A stretch of 13,635 nt of DNA from Clostridia bacterium (lineage in GTDB: Bacteria > Bacillota_A > Clostridia > Oscillospirales > CAG-272), in contig JAFQVU010000092.1 in assembly GCA_017407885.1 (NCBI GenBank), positions 1-13,635 on the forward strand. Direction: 5' to 3'. How positions within the stretch are numbered: the stretch's first letter is position 1; the number at the start of each line of letters is the position of its first letter. Of the stretch, positions 1 to 5,362 are shown in pieces. The position numbers were made by a program, and so were the translations under genes. Below the pieces are notes generated by a model, which saw only the letters and a list, made by a program, of their open reading frames with translations, did not search any database and had not been told where the DNA came from.

Positions 1-92
<92 letters not shown>

Positions 93-95
93 CAA

Positions 96-114
96 GCTTT
101 TCTAAAAGAAAAGC
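96..114 (+). other. Hairpin in the spacer between the two 5S genes
   Basis: Bases 96-102 (GCTTTTC) and 108-114 (GAAAAGC) form a perfect 7-bp stem with loop TAAAA. It sits in the 35-nt spacer between the 5S copies and is not followed by a T-run. A processing stem for maturing the tandem 5S precursors is more likely than a terminator, but this is inference. Confidence 0.45.
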
Positions 115-127
115 CTATATCAGATTT

Positions 128-245
<118 letters not shown>

Positions 246-267
246 TTATCTTTCTCTTTTCTCTTAT

Positions 268-343
268 TCCTCCTTAGCTCAGTCGGTAGAGCGCATGACT
301 GTTAATCATGATGTCGCTGGTTCAAGCCCAGCAGGGGGAGCCA
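268..343 (+). tRNA. tRNA-Asn (GTT anticodon)
   Basis: A full cloverleaf of 76 nt with encoded CCA. The acceptor stem pairs TCCTCCT (268-274) with AGGGGGA (333-339), the discriminator is G340 and CCA is 341-343. The anticodon stem CATGA/TCATG (294-298/306-310) encloses loop CTGTTAA, with anticodon GTT at 301-303 reading Asn codons. The T loop is TTCAAGC. The gene follows 5S by 22 nt and is probably part of the rRNA operon transcript. Confidence 0.97.
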
Positions 344-346
344 AAC

Positions 347-377
347 GACAGGTGCAGGCACCGCGCCTGTACCTGTC
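347..377 (+). other. Strong hairpin between two tRNA genes
   Basis: Bases 347-359 and 365-377 form a 13-bp stem with a single G-U (354/370) and a 5-nt loop (ACCGC). It is followed by AATTTGTTT, a weak U-tract. It starts 4 nt after the CCA of tRNA-Asn and ends 9 nt before the next tRNA. It may be a processing signal or a leaky terminator that lowers expression of the second tRNA; the sequence does not decide between them. Confidence 0.6.
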
Positions 378-386
378 AATTTGTTT

Positions 387-463
387 GGACCATTAGCTCA
401 GTTGGTTAGAGCAACCGGCTCATAACCGGTCGGTCCGGGGTTCGAGTCCCTGATGGTCCACCA
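387..463 (+). tRNA. tRNA with CAT anticodon (tRNA-Met, or tRNA-Ile2 if lysidine-modified)
   Basis: A full cloverleaf of 77 nt with encoded CCA. The acceptor pairs GGACCAT (387-393) with ATGGTCC (453-459), the discriminator is A460 and CCA is 461-463. The anticodon stem ACCGG/CCGGT (414-418/426-430) encloses loop CTCATAA, with CAT at 421-423. The first acceptor pair is normal, so this is not an initiator tRNA. CAT anticodons are read as Met, or as Ile when C34 becomes lysidine through TilS. The acceptor and D-arm resemble Firmicutes GGACC-type tRNAs used for either role, so the identity is left open. Confidence 0.93.
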
Positions 464-465
464 AC

Positions 466-500
466 AAAAACGGTCTATTTTTAGACCGTTTTTGCTTTTT
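466..500 (+). terminator. Rho-independent terminator of the rRNA/tRNA operon
   Basis: The 12-bp perfect stem AAAAACGGTCTA (466-477)/TAGACCGTTTTT (482-493) has a TTTT loop and is followed by GCTTTTT. It begins 3 nt after the CCA of the last tRNA, so it closes the stable-RNA transcript and separates it from the downstream transporter gene. Confidence 0.92.
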
Positions 501-598
501 ATCAAGACAAAGCAGCAGACTTATAAAAAATCACAGACAAATTGTTGAAGCAACCTTTTACGGCGTTGGACCGCTTGAGGAAGGAGACGTTAAAAGTT

Positions 599-2206
599 AT
601 GAAAACCACTGAAAAAACGCGAAAGCAATATTTTATAAACTTAATCTTCCCCGCGTTCATCTTCGGTTCGCTTACCGGAATTTTGAGTGCGGCTATTATT
701 ATGCTTTATAAATTATGCGCAAAGCATATTATACATTTTTCGGAAATCGGATATGCTTATCTGCGCGGCCAGGTATATCTTATTCCCATAATAGCTGCAC
801 TTTTGTTTGGTGTTGCATTGCTTTTTGCGTTTTTTTATAGAAAAAGCTCCAACCTGCAGGGGGGCGGAATACCGACATCTATCGGTATTCTGCGCGGTAT
901 TATTTCATTTCATTGGCTGCGTAATCTTATAGGCGTGTTTTTTCTCTCGCTTGTCTCATTTCTTATCGGGGTACCGCTTGGAAATGAGGGACCATCCGTC
1001 CAAATGGGTACCGCGGTCGGAAAAGGCAGCATTGCCTGTCTTGCAAAAAAACACCGCGCGTGGGACAGATACGCAATGACAGGCGGCGCATGTGCAGGAT
1101 TTTCGATTGCCACAGGAGCGCCGATATCCGGAATGTTATTCGGTATCGAAGAAGCGCATCAACGCATATCGCCGATGATAATGATAGTCTCCGCAACGTC
1201 GGTTGTCTTCTCTCATCTTACCGCGCAGATTCTCTCGCCGTTACTCGGCGTGAGTGCATCGCTGTTCCCCTCACTTTCTCTGCCAACGCTCACGGTGAAG
1301 CATATTTGGATTCCGGTAGTAATCGGAATCGCAGTCGGACTTTTTGCGGTTCTCTTTCTTAAATACTATAAGCTGTTAAATAAATTTTGGAATGAAACGA
1401 CGGAAAAACTGCCGCACGCACTTAAAATATTTTTCGTCTTTCTCGCGACCTTACTGCTTGGAGTATGTTCGTTCTCATTTATATCGACAGGACATGAATT
1501 AATTTTGACGCTTTTTGACGGCAAAATTTCCGCATATATGTTGGTTCTCATATTGCTTGTTCGCTCGTCCCTCACGCTTAGTGCTAACTCAAATCGCATA
1601 ACCGGCGGTATATTTTTGCCTATACTTGCACTCGGTGCGGTTTTCTCGGCGATTCTCGGCAGGGTTCTGGAATTAATCCCCGGTATGGGCGGGGAATATT
1701 ATCCGTTAATACTTGTACTGGGTATCACCGCTTGCATATCGGCAATGATGAAAATGCCGCTTACAGCCATTGTTTTTGCAATTGAGGCACTTTCCTGCTA
1801 CAATAACATATTTTATGTGATAACCGTCTCGGCGGCGGCGTTTATAATAACTGAAATATTCGAGGTAACGTCGATTAACGACAGTGTTCTTGACAACCGA
1901 ATAGAAAAGCAAAACCGCGTCAAAGAACTGAAGGTTATAGACACCTTTATAACTGTGCAAAAAGACTCATTTGCAATCGGTAAGCAGATACGCGATATAT
2001 TCTGGCCTGCTAATCTTTTTGTACTGTCGTTAAAACACGGTGAGAATCATGGTGTCGAGGTTGATGAGCACGGAACAAAGGCAATAGACGAAGGGGATAT
2101 TATTCATGTGAGATATTCTACATATGATGAGCTGCAGACACGAGAGGAGCTTATGGCTATTGTTGGCGAGCAGGAATATATTGAAACCGAAACTGATGTT
2201 GTTTAA
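599..2206 (+). CDS. ClC-family anion channel/transporter with C-terminal TrkA-C-like domain
   Basis: A 535-aa polytopic membrane protein of the ClC chloride channel/H+ antiporter family. Seen in the sequence: many hydrophobic segments from about residue 12 to 422. Family motifs appear as GGGIP (88-92, canonical GSGIP), GNEGP (128-132, canonical GREGP, with gating Glu130), an IEE pair (183-185, matching the proton-pathway Glu203 region of E. coli ClC-ec1), and GGIFLP (336-341). Residues ~445-520 form a soluble tail resembling the TrkA-C/RCK-C ligand-binding domain. The start is the ATG at 599, with AAGGAG at 581-586; a TTG 57 nt upstream has no ribosome site. The conserved proton glutamate suggests anion/H+ exchange rather than a passive channel. 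The central Ser is Gly, and the Tyr that binds chloride in ClC-ec1 seems replaced near residue 427 (SINDSVL). Codons are more AT-rich than in the genes to the right, which may indicate transfer. No promoter or riboswitch was recognised upstream. Confidence 0.9.
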   Translation: MKTTEKTRKQYFINLIFPAFIFGSLTGILSAAIIMLYKLCAKHIIHFSEIGYAYLRGQVYLIPIIAALLFGVALLFAFFYRKSSNLQGGGIPTSIGILRGIISFHWLRNLIGVFFLSLVSFLIGVPLGNEGPSVQMGTAVGKGSIACLAKKHRAWDRYAMTGGACAGFSIATGAPISGMLFGIEEAHQRISPMIMIVSATSVVFSHLTAQILSPLLGVSASLFPSLSLPTLTVKHIWIPVVIGIAVGLFAVLFLKYYKLLNKFWNETTEKLPHALKIFFVFLATLLLGVCSFSFISTGHELILTLFDGKISAYMLVLILLVRSSLTLSANSNRITGGIFLPILALGAVFSAILGRVLELIPGMGGEYYPLILVLGITACISAMMKMPLTAIVFAIEALSCYNNIFYVITVSAAAFIITEIFEVTSINDSVLDNRIEKQNRVKELKVIDTFITVQKDSFAIGKQIRDIFWPANLFVLSLKHGENHGVEVDEHGTKAIDEGDIIHVRYSTYDELQTREELMAIVGEQEYIETETDVV

Positions 2207-2309
2207 GATTTAAATTGTTTGTTGGGATGCTCGGAGAATCTCCCACGAAAAATACAAATTCACCTCAAAGTTAAAGTAAACAAAAGCATATACCGCAGAT
2301 TCAGTTTAA

Positions 2310-2326
2310 CTTTTTTGTCAAAAAAG
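2310..2326. other. A/T inverted repeat in the intergenic region
   Basis: CTTTTTTG (2310-2317) and CAAAAAAG (2319-2326) are perfect inverted repeats around one base. This is the only clear symmetric element between the transporter stop (2206) and the next promoter. It is too A/T-rich and tight-looped to call a terminator with confidence; a weak pairing TGGGA/TCCCA at 2223-2245 lacks a T-run. Confidence 0.3.
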
Positions 2327-2366
2327 CCGCTCATGTGTAGTATATCGCCATTTTTTCGCAAAACTA

Positions 2367-2395
2367 TTTACTTTTCCGGAATTAGGTAGTATAAT
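2367..2395 (+). promoter_or_regulatory. Sigma-A-type promoter of the oxidoreductase gene
   Basis: The -35 TTTACT (2367-2372) and -10 TATAAT (2390-2395) are separated by 17 bp. Predicted transcription start is near 2402, giving a leader of about 40 nt before the ATG at 2441. Confidence 0.8.
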
Positions 2396-2440
2396 TATAA
2401 TACTATATTTATGCATAATGATGTTCCAAGGAGACCTATA

Positions 2441-3484
2441 ATGAAGAACGGAAAAATCGGCTACGCGGTAGTCGGACTCGGCGTTGGTACGGCACATGTG
2501 AGTGCGGCGGCGAGGTATGATAAATGTGAGCTTGTCGCTGTTTGCGATCTTGTCGAGGAAAAGCTTCAGAAGGTAGTAGATGAATACCCGGGCACCAAGA
2601 CTTATTTTGATTTCGATGAGATGCTCGGGGACTCCGAAATAGATATAATCAGTATCTGCCTGCCGAGCGCTATGCACTCGGATTTTGCGATTCGAGCTAT
2701 GGAGGCAGGGAAGCATGTACTTGTCGAAAAGCCAATTGATATCACCGTTGAGGCGGCATTAAAGATTGAGCAAGCGCGTGTTCGCACCGGAATGACAGTC
2801 GGAGTTATTCACCAAAACCGCAACAATGCGGTTATGAAGCCGATCAAGGAAGCACTTGATGCCGGACGACTCGGTAAAATGGTTCTTGCGACTTTTGCGG
2901 TGAAGTGGTACCGCGATGCGCATTACTATGAGGGGTGGCACGGGACGTGGAGTATGGACGGCGGCGGATCGCTCATGAATCAGGCGGTACATACGGTCGA
3001 TCTTATGCAGTGGTTAATGGGCGACGTGAAAAGCGTTCATTCGACAATGGGTATTTATAACCACGATATCGAGACAGAGGATATGACGGCATCGGTTGTT
3101 ACCTTTAAAAACGGCGCGGCGGCAACCTTTGTTTCAACGACCTGTGCATATCCAGGAATCAGCACGGATATACAGCTGTACGGAACCGGCGGTACTATCG
3201 AAGCCGATGCGGATATATTAAAGCGTTGGAAGCTTCGTGATGCCCAGGACGAGGAAGAGGAAGAAGAGGAGATGCTTGAGCGCTATGGTGGAGGAAACAG
3301 AATTGCCGAGCGCGAGGATCCGACTCTTGTCACGGGTCATGCATCGATGGTACAGAACATGGTCGATGCAGTGATTAACGGTGTTGATCCGCAGATACTG
3401 CCGATGGAAGCTATAAAGAGTGTGCGCATTGTTAATGCGATATATGAATCGGCACGTACCGGAAAAACAGTGTATTTTGATTGA
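2441..3484 (+). CDS. Gfo/Idh/MocA family NAD(P)-dependent oxidoreductase
   Basis: A 347-aa cytoplasmic dehydrogenase-like protein. The N-terminal Rossmann fold shows GLGVG (12-16) for dinucleotide binding, followed by an acidic residue in VCD (34-36) at the end of the second strand. The family EKP motif is at 96-98 (catalytic Lys97). The substrate domain carries GGSLMNQAVHTVDLMQWLMG around 175-194, with His184 and Asp187 in the usual catalytic positions. Family members oxidise or reduce sugars, inositols and sugar derivatives; the substrate cannot be read from sequence. The start is the ATG at 2441, with AAGGAG at 2428-2433 (7-nt gap), rather than an in-frame ATG 30 nt upstream that lacks a ribosome site. 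An acidic run (Asp270 and seven Glu at 271-277) is an unusual surface insertion. The gene has its own promoter and terminator and appears monocistronic. Confidence 0.92.
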   Translation: MKNGKIGYAVVGLGVGTAHVSAAARYDKCELVAVCDLVEEKLQKVVDEYPGTKTYFDFDEMLGDSEIDIISICLPSAMHSDFAIRAMEAGKHVLVEKPIDITVEAALKIEQARVRTGMTVGVIHQNRNNAVMKPIKEALDAGRLGKMVLATFAVKWYRDAHYYEGWHGTWSMDGGGSLMNQAVHTVDLMQWLMGDVKSVHSTMGIYNHDIETEDMTASVVTFKNGAAATFVSTTCAYPGISTDIQLYGTGGTIEADADILKRWKLRDAQDEEEEEEEMLERYGGGNRIAEREDPTLVTGHASMVQNMVDAVINGVDPQILPMEAIKSVRIVNAIYESARTGKTVYFD

Positions 3485-3502
3485 AAATTATGATAATAAT
3501 GA

Positions 3503-3544
3503 GCGTACTGCACGTGATCCTGCGTGCAGTACGCTTTTATATTT
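3503..3544 (+). terminator. Rho-independent terminator after the oxidoreductase gene
   Basis: A perfect 12-bp stem GCGTACTGCACG (3503-3514)/CGTGCAGTACGC (3523-3534) with an 8-nt loop is followed by TTTTATATTT. It lies 18 nt after the stop codon. Confidence 0.95.
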
Positions 3545-3573
3545 CGGCGCGGACCGGCAGGGGGCATTCTTTC

Positions 3574-3602
3574 TTGACATGCTGTACGGTTTGTGGTATA
3601 AT
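3574..3602 (+). promoter_or_regulatory. Consensus sigma-A promoter of mnmA
   Basis: A full-consensus -35 TTGACA (3574-3579) and -10 TATAAT (3597-3602) are separated by 17 bp, with an extended TG (3594-3595) before the -10. Transcription should start near 3609, giving a ~23-nt leader. This is the strongest-looking promoter in the window. Confidence 0.92.
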
Positions 3603-3631
3603 AAAAAAAGACCCTACAAGAGGAGGGACAG

Positions 3632-4705
3632 ATGAAAAAACGTATACTGACAGCCATGAGCGGCGGAGTTGACAGCTCTGTCGCGGCTTATTTAATAAAA
3701 TCGCAGGGCGAGGACTGTGTTGGCGTCACGCTCAAGCTGTTTTCAAACGAGGATATACACCTTGATCTTGATAAGACCTGCTGCTCACTCACCGATGTCG
3801 AGGACGCGCGAAGCGTCGCGACTCGGCTTGGTATGGAGCACTACGTCTTCAATTTCAGCGATAATTTCAAGGAGAAGGTCATTGACCGCTTTGTTGCCAC
3901 TTACGAGGCAGGCGGTACGCCCAACCCGTGTATCGACTGTAACCGCTTCATCAAATGGCGCCAGCTTCTGACTCGTGCGGATCTCATGGAGTGCACGCAT
4001 ATCGCCACGGGACACTATGCGCGTGTCGAGTGGGACAGCGCATCGGGACGGATGCTTCTCAAGCGTTCCGCTGATATGAGCAAGGATCAGACCTACGTTT
4101 TGTGGGCGTTGACGCAGGAACAGTTATCACGTACAATCCTTCCGCTCGGTGCGCTTTCCAAGGATGAGGTGCGCGAGATAGCCGAGGCACAAGGCTTTAT
4201 AAACGCAAATAAACCCGACAGTCAGGACATCTGCTTTGTGCCGGACGGTGACTATGCGGGTTTCATTGAGCGATATTCAAAAAAGATTCCCGAGCCGGGC
4301 AATTTCATCGACTCGGACGGAAAGATTCTCGGCAAGCATAAGGGGCTTATCCGCTACACGATAGGTCAGCGCAAGGGACTTGGAATAGCGCTCGGACGAC
4401 CGATTTTCGTCAGCCGAATCGATCCTGAAAACAACACTGTCACGCTCGGGGATGAGGAGTTGCTTTTCTCACGCGAGCTGTACGCAGAAGATATTAACCT
4501 GATTGCCGTTCCTAAAATAGATGCACCGCTTCGCGTTACCGCAAAGGTACGCTACAGCGCGAAGGAAGCGCTCGCCACGGTCGTGCAGACGGGCGAGGAC
4601 GAGCTGCATTTCGAATTCGATAGCCCACAGAGGGCGCTGACACGCGGACAGTCGGTGGTGCTGTACTCGGATGAGGTCGTAATCGGCGGCGGTATTATAA
4701 AATAG
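3632..4705 (+). CDS. mnmA: tRNA-specific 2-thiouridylase MnmA
   Basis: A 357-aa enzyme that thiolates U34 of tRNAs for Lys, Glu and Gln, taking sulfur from a persulfide relay and activating the uridine with ATP. Seen: the PP-loop pyrophosphatase motif SGGVDSS (10-16), the catalytic Cys100 in GGTPNPCIDCNRFIKW, and the second catalytic Cys201 in DSQDICFVPDGDY. TGHYA (126-130), SKDQTYVLW (150-158) and GQRKGLGI near residue 246 are also family hallmarks. Length fits the family (~360-370 aa). The start is the ATG at 3632 with AGGAGG at 3621-3626. It is transcribed alone from a consensus promoter, and its stop codon directly abuts the stop codon of the convergent gene at 4706, so no intergenic terminator exists between them. 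Confidence 0.97.
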   Translation: MKKRILTAMSGGVDSSVAAYLIKSQGEDCVGVTLKLFSNEDIHLDLDKTCCSLTDVEDARSVATRLGMEHYVFNFSDNFKEKVIDRFVATYEAGGTPNPCIDCNRFIKWRQLLTRADLMECTHIATGHYARVEWDSASGRMLLKRSADMSKDQTYVLWALTQEQLSRTILPLGALSKDEVREIAEAQGFINANKPDSQDICFVPDGDYAGFIERYSKKIPEPGNFIDSDGKILGKHKGLIRYTIGQRKGLGIALGRPIFVSRIDPENNTVTLGDEELLFSRELYAEDINLIAVPKIDAPLRVTAKVRYSAKEALATVVQTGEDELHFEFDSPQRALTRGQSVVLYSDEVVIGGGIIK

Positions 4706-4996
4706 CTACGCGATGAGGTCAGATACGACGTCAAAAAGGTGGCACGGATAGACGTTCCCACGGCAGAGAGTATCGAATATGCGCTCGGCTTTGCCTATGT
4801 CCGTTGTGACATCAATAAGCGTTTCGCAGTCGAATTTACCGCATGAGGTCAGAGCGAGGGTGAAATTGTACGTGCAGCAGTTATATTCGGGTAGGGGCAT
4901 CATCACAACGCAGCATTCAAATTCTCTGTCATTATCAAGCAGCTTTCTGCAGTAAAAAACAGAGGACTTAATCATTTCAATTAATTTTTTGTCCAT
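4706..4996 (-). CDS. Small uncharacterised protein, resembles DUF6514 family
   Basis: A 96-aa protein without signal peptide or membrane segment. It is rich in Cys (7) and has a C-terminal half of the type VTTDIGKAERIFDTLCRG followed by HLFDVVSDLI, which resembles the conserved end of the clostridial DUF6514 family (a D(I/V)(S/T)TD stretch followed by a HL-DVVED-type stretch). That assignment is from memory, not a search. Support for a real gene: it fills a gap between convergent and divergent genes, has a good upstream promoter on its own strand (5084-5056) and an AGGAG at 5013-5009, though the 12-nt gap to the ATG is long. Its stop directly adjoins the mnmA stop. Function is unknown. Confidence 0.75.
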   Translation of the reverse strand: MDKKLIEMIKSSVFYCRKLLDNDREFECCVVMMPLPEYNCCTYNFTLALTSCGKFDCETLIDVTTDIGKAERIFDTLCRGNVYPCHLFDVVSDLIA

Positions 4997-5002
4997 GACT
5001 TA

Positions 5003-5042
5003 CAGATACTCCTATGAAGATTTGTATCTGCATACCGGTATG
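5003..5042 (-). promoter_or_regulatory. Two adjacent inverted repeats in the leader of the small gene
   Basis: In the predicted 5' UTR (start near 5049), a perfect 12-bp palindrome CATACCGGTATG (5031-5042) is directly followed by a hairpin, CAGATAC (5030-5024)/GTATCTG (5009-5003). Its 14-nt loop holds most of the AGGAG ribosome site. It could be an operator next to the start site, a translational control hairpin, or both. Confidence 0.5.
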
Positions 5043-5055
5043 TAATTACAATATT

Positions 5056-5084
5056 ATTTTACCACATAATAGAGTATAAGTAAA
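5056..5084 (-). promoter_or_regulatory. Sigma-A-type promoter of the small minus-strand gene
   Basis: On the minus strand, TTTACT (5084-5079) and TAAAAT (5061-5056) are separated by 17 bp. The predicted start near 5049 leaves a ~50-nt leader. The promoter is divergent from that of aspS, about 80 bp away. Confidence 0.65.
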
Positions 5085-5162
5085 GCAAAAGTGGCGGCGC
5101 TTTTCGACAATTCGAGGCATCGGGATATTTTTGGTAATGAGAGGAAAATCTTTTAAAGGCTA

Positions 5163-5191
5163 TTGCAAAATTGCGCGGGATTTGTTATAAT
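5163..5191 (+). promoter_or_regulatory. Sigma-A-type promoter of aspS
   Basis: TTGCAA (5163-5168) and TATAAT (5186-5191) are separated by 17 bp. Transcription should start near 5198, giving an unusually long leader of ~165 nt before the aspS ATG at 5363. The rest of 4997-5362 contains the divergent promoter, the leader ORF and a hairpin; nothing was recognised between 5092 and 5162. Confidence 0.82.
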
Positions 5192-5224
5192 ATAAAGAGA
5201 ATTTTGAATTTTGAGGTGAAGGCT

Positions 5225-5278
5225 GTGTCATATAGGGTAAAACGAGACATTGACATCGCCCCTGCCGACCTTTTATGA
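5225..5278 (+). CDS. Candidate leader peptide upstream of aspS (17 codons, three Asp)
   Basis: A GTG-initiated ORF encoding MSYRVKRDIDIAPADLL followed by TGA. The ribosome site GAGGTGA (5213-5219) is a 7-nt match to the anti-Shine-Dalgarno, 5 nt before the start, as good as for any gene here. Asp codons (all GAC) lie at 5246-5248, 5252-5254 and 5267-5269. The position, inside the aspS leader and directly before a GC-rich hairpin, fits a ribosome-mediated attenuation leader sensing charged tRNA-Asp; that role is inference. It could equally be a chance short ORF. Confidence 0.5.
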   Translation: MSYRVKRDIDIAPADLL

Positions 5279-5336
5279 GTCCGGGCGCCCCGTCGGAGCG
5301 CTTGTCGCGCGGGGGAGTGTCGAGGACTCTTTATAA
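5277..5336 (+). promoter_or_regulatory. GC-rich attenuator-like hairpin in the aspS leader
   Basis: GAGTCC (5277-5282) pairs with GGACTC (5324-5329), enclosing CCCCG (5288-5292)/CGGGG (5310-5314) and a small GCG/CGC tip, followed by TTTATAAAATTT. It begins at the stop codon of the leader ORF. A competing pairing CCGAC (5265-5269)/GTCGG (5292-5296) would trap GAGTCC in a loop, as an antiterminator could. No T-box consensus (AGGGTGGTACCGCG) is visible, so this is not a standard tRNA-sensing T-box leader. The T-tract is interrupted, so terminator strength is uncertain. Confidence 0.45.
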
Positions 5337-5362
5337 AATTTATTAAAAAAGGAATTAAAACA

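Noticed and set aside
500..598. Fluoride or other riboswitch upstream of the ClC gene
   Set aside because: No crcB-motif elements or other conserved riboswitch core could be recognised in this short stretch.
542..598. TTG start extending the ClC protein by 19 residues
   Set aside because: There is no ribosome site before 542, whereas AAGGAG precedes the ATG at 599.
2221..2246. Possible terminator after the ClC gene
   Set aside because: Only a 5-bp TGGGA/TCCCA pairing without a T-run; too weak to call.
5198..5362. T-box leader for aspS
   Set aside because: The AGGGTGGTACCGCG-type T-box sequence and a typical specifier stem-loop are not visible; the leader ORF plus hairpin is the better description.
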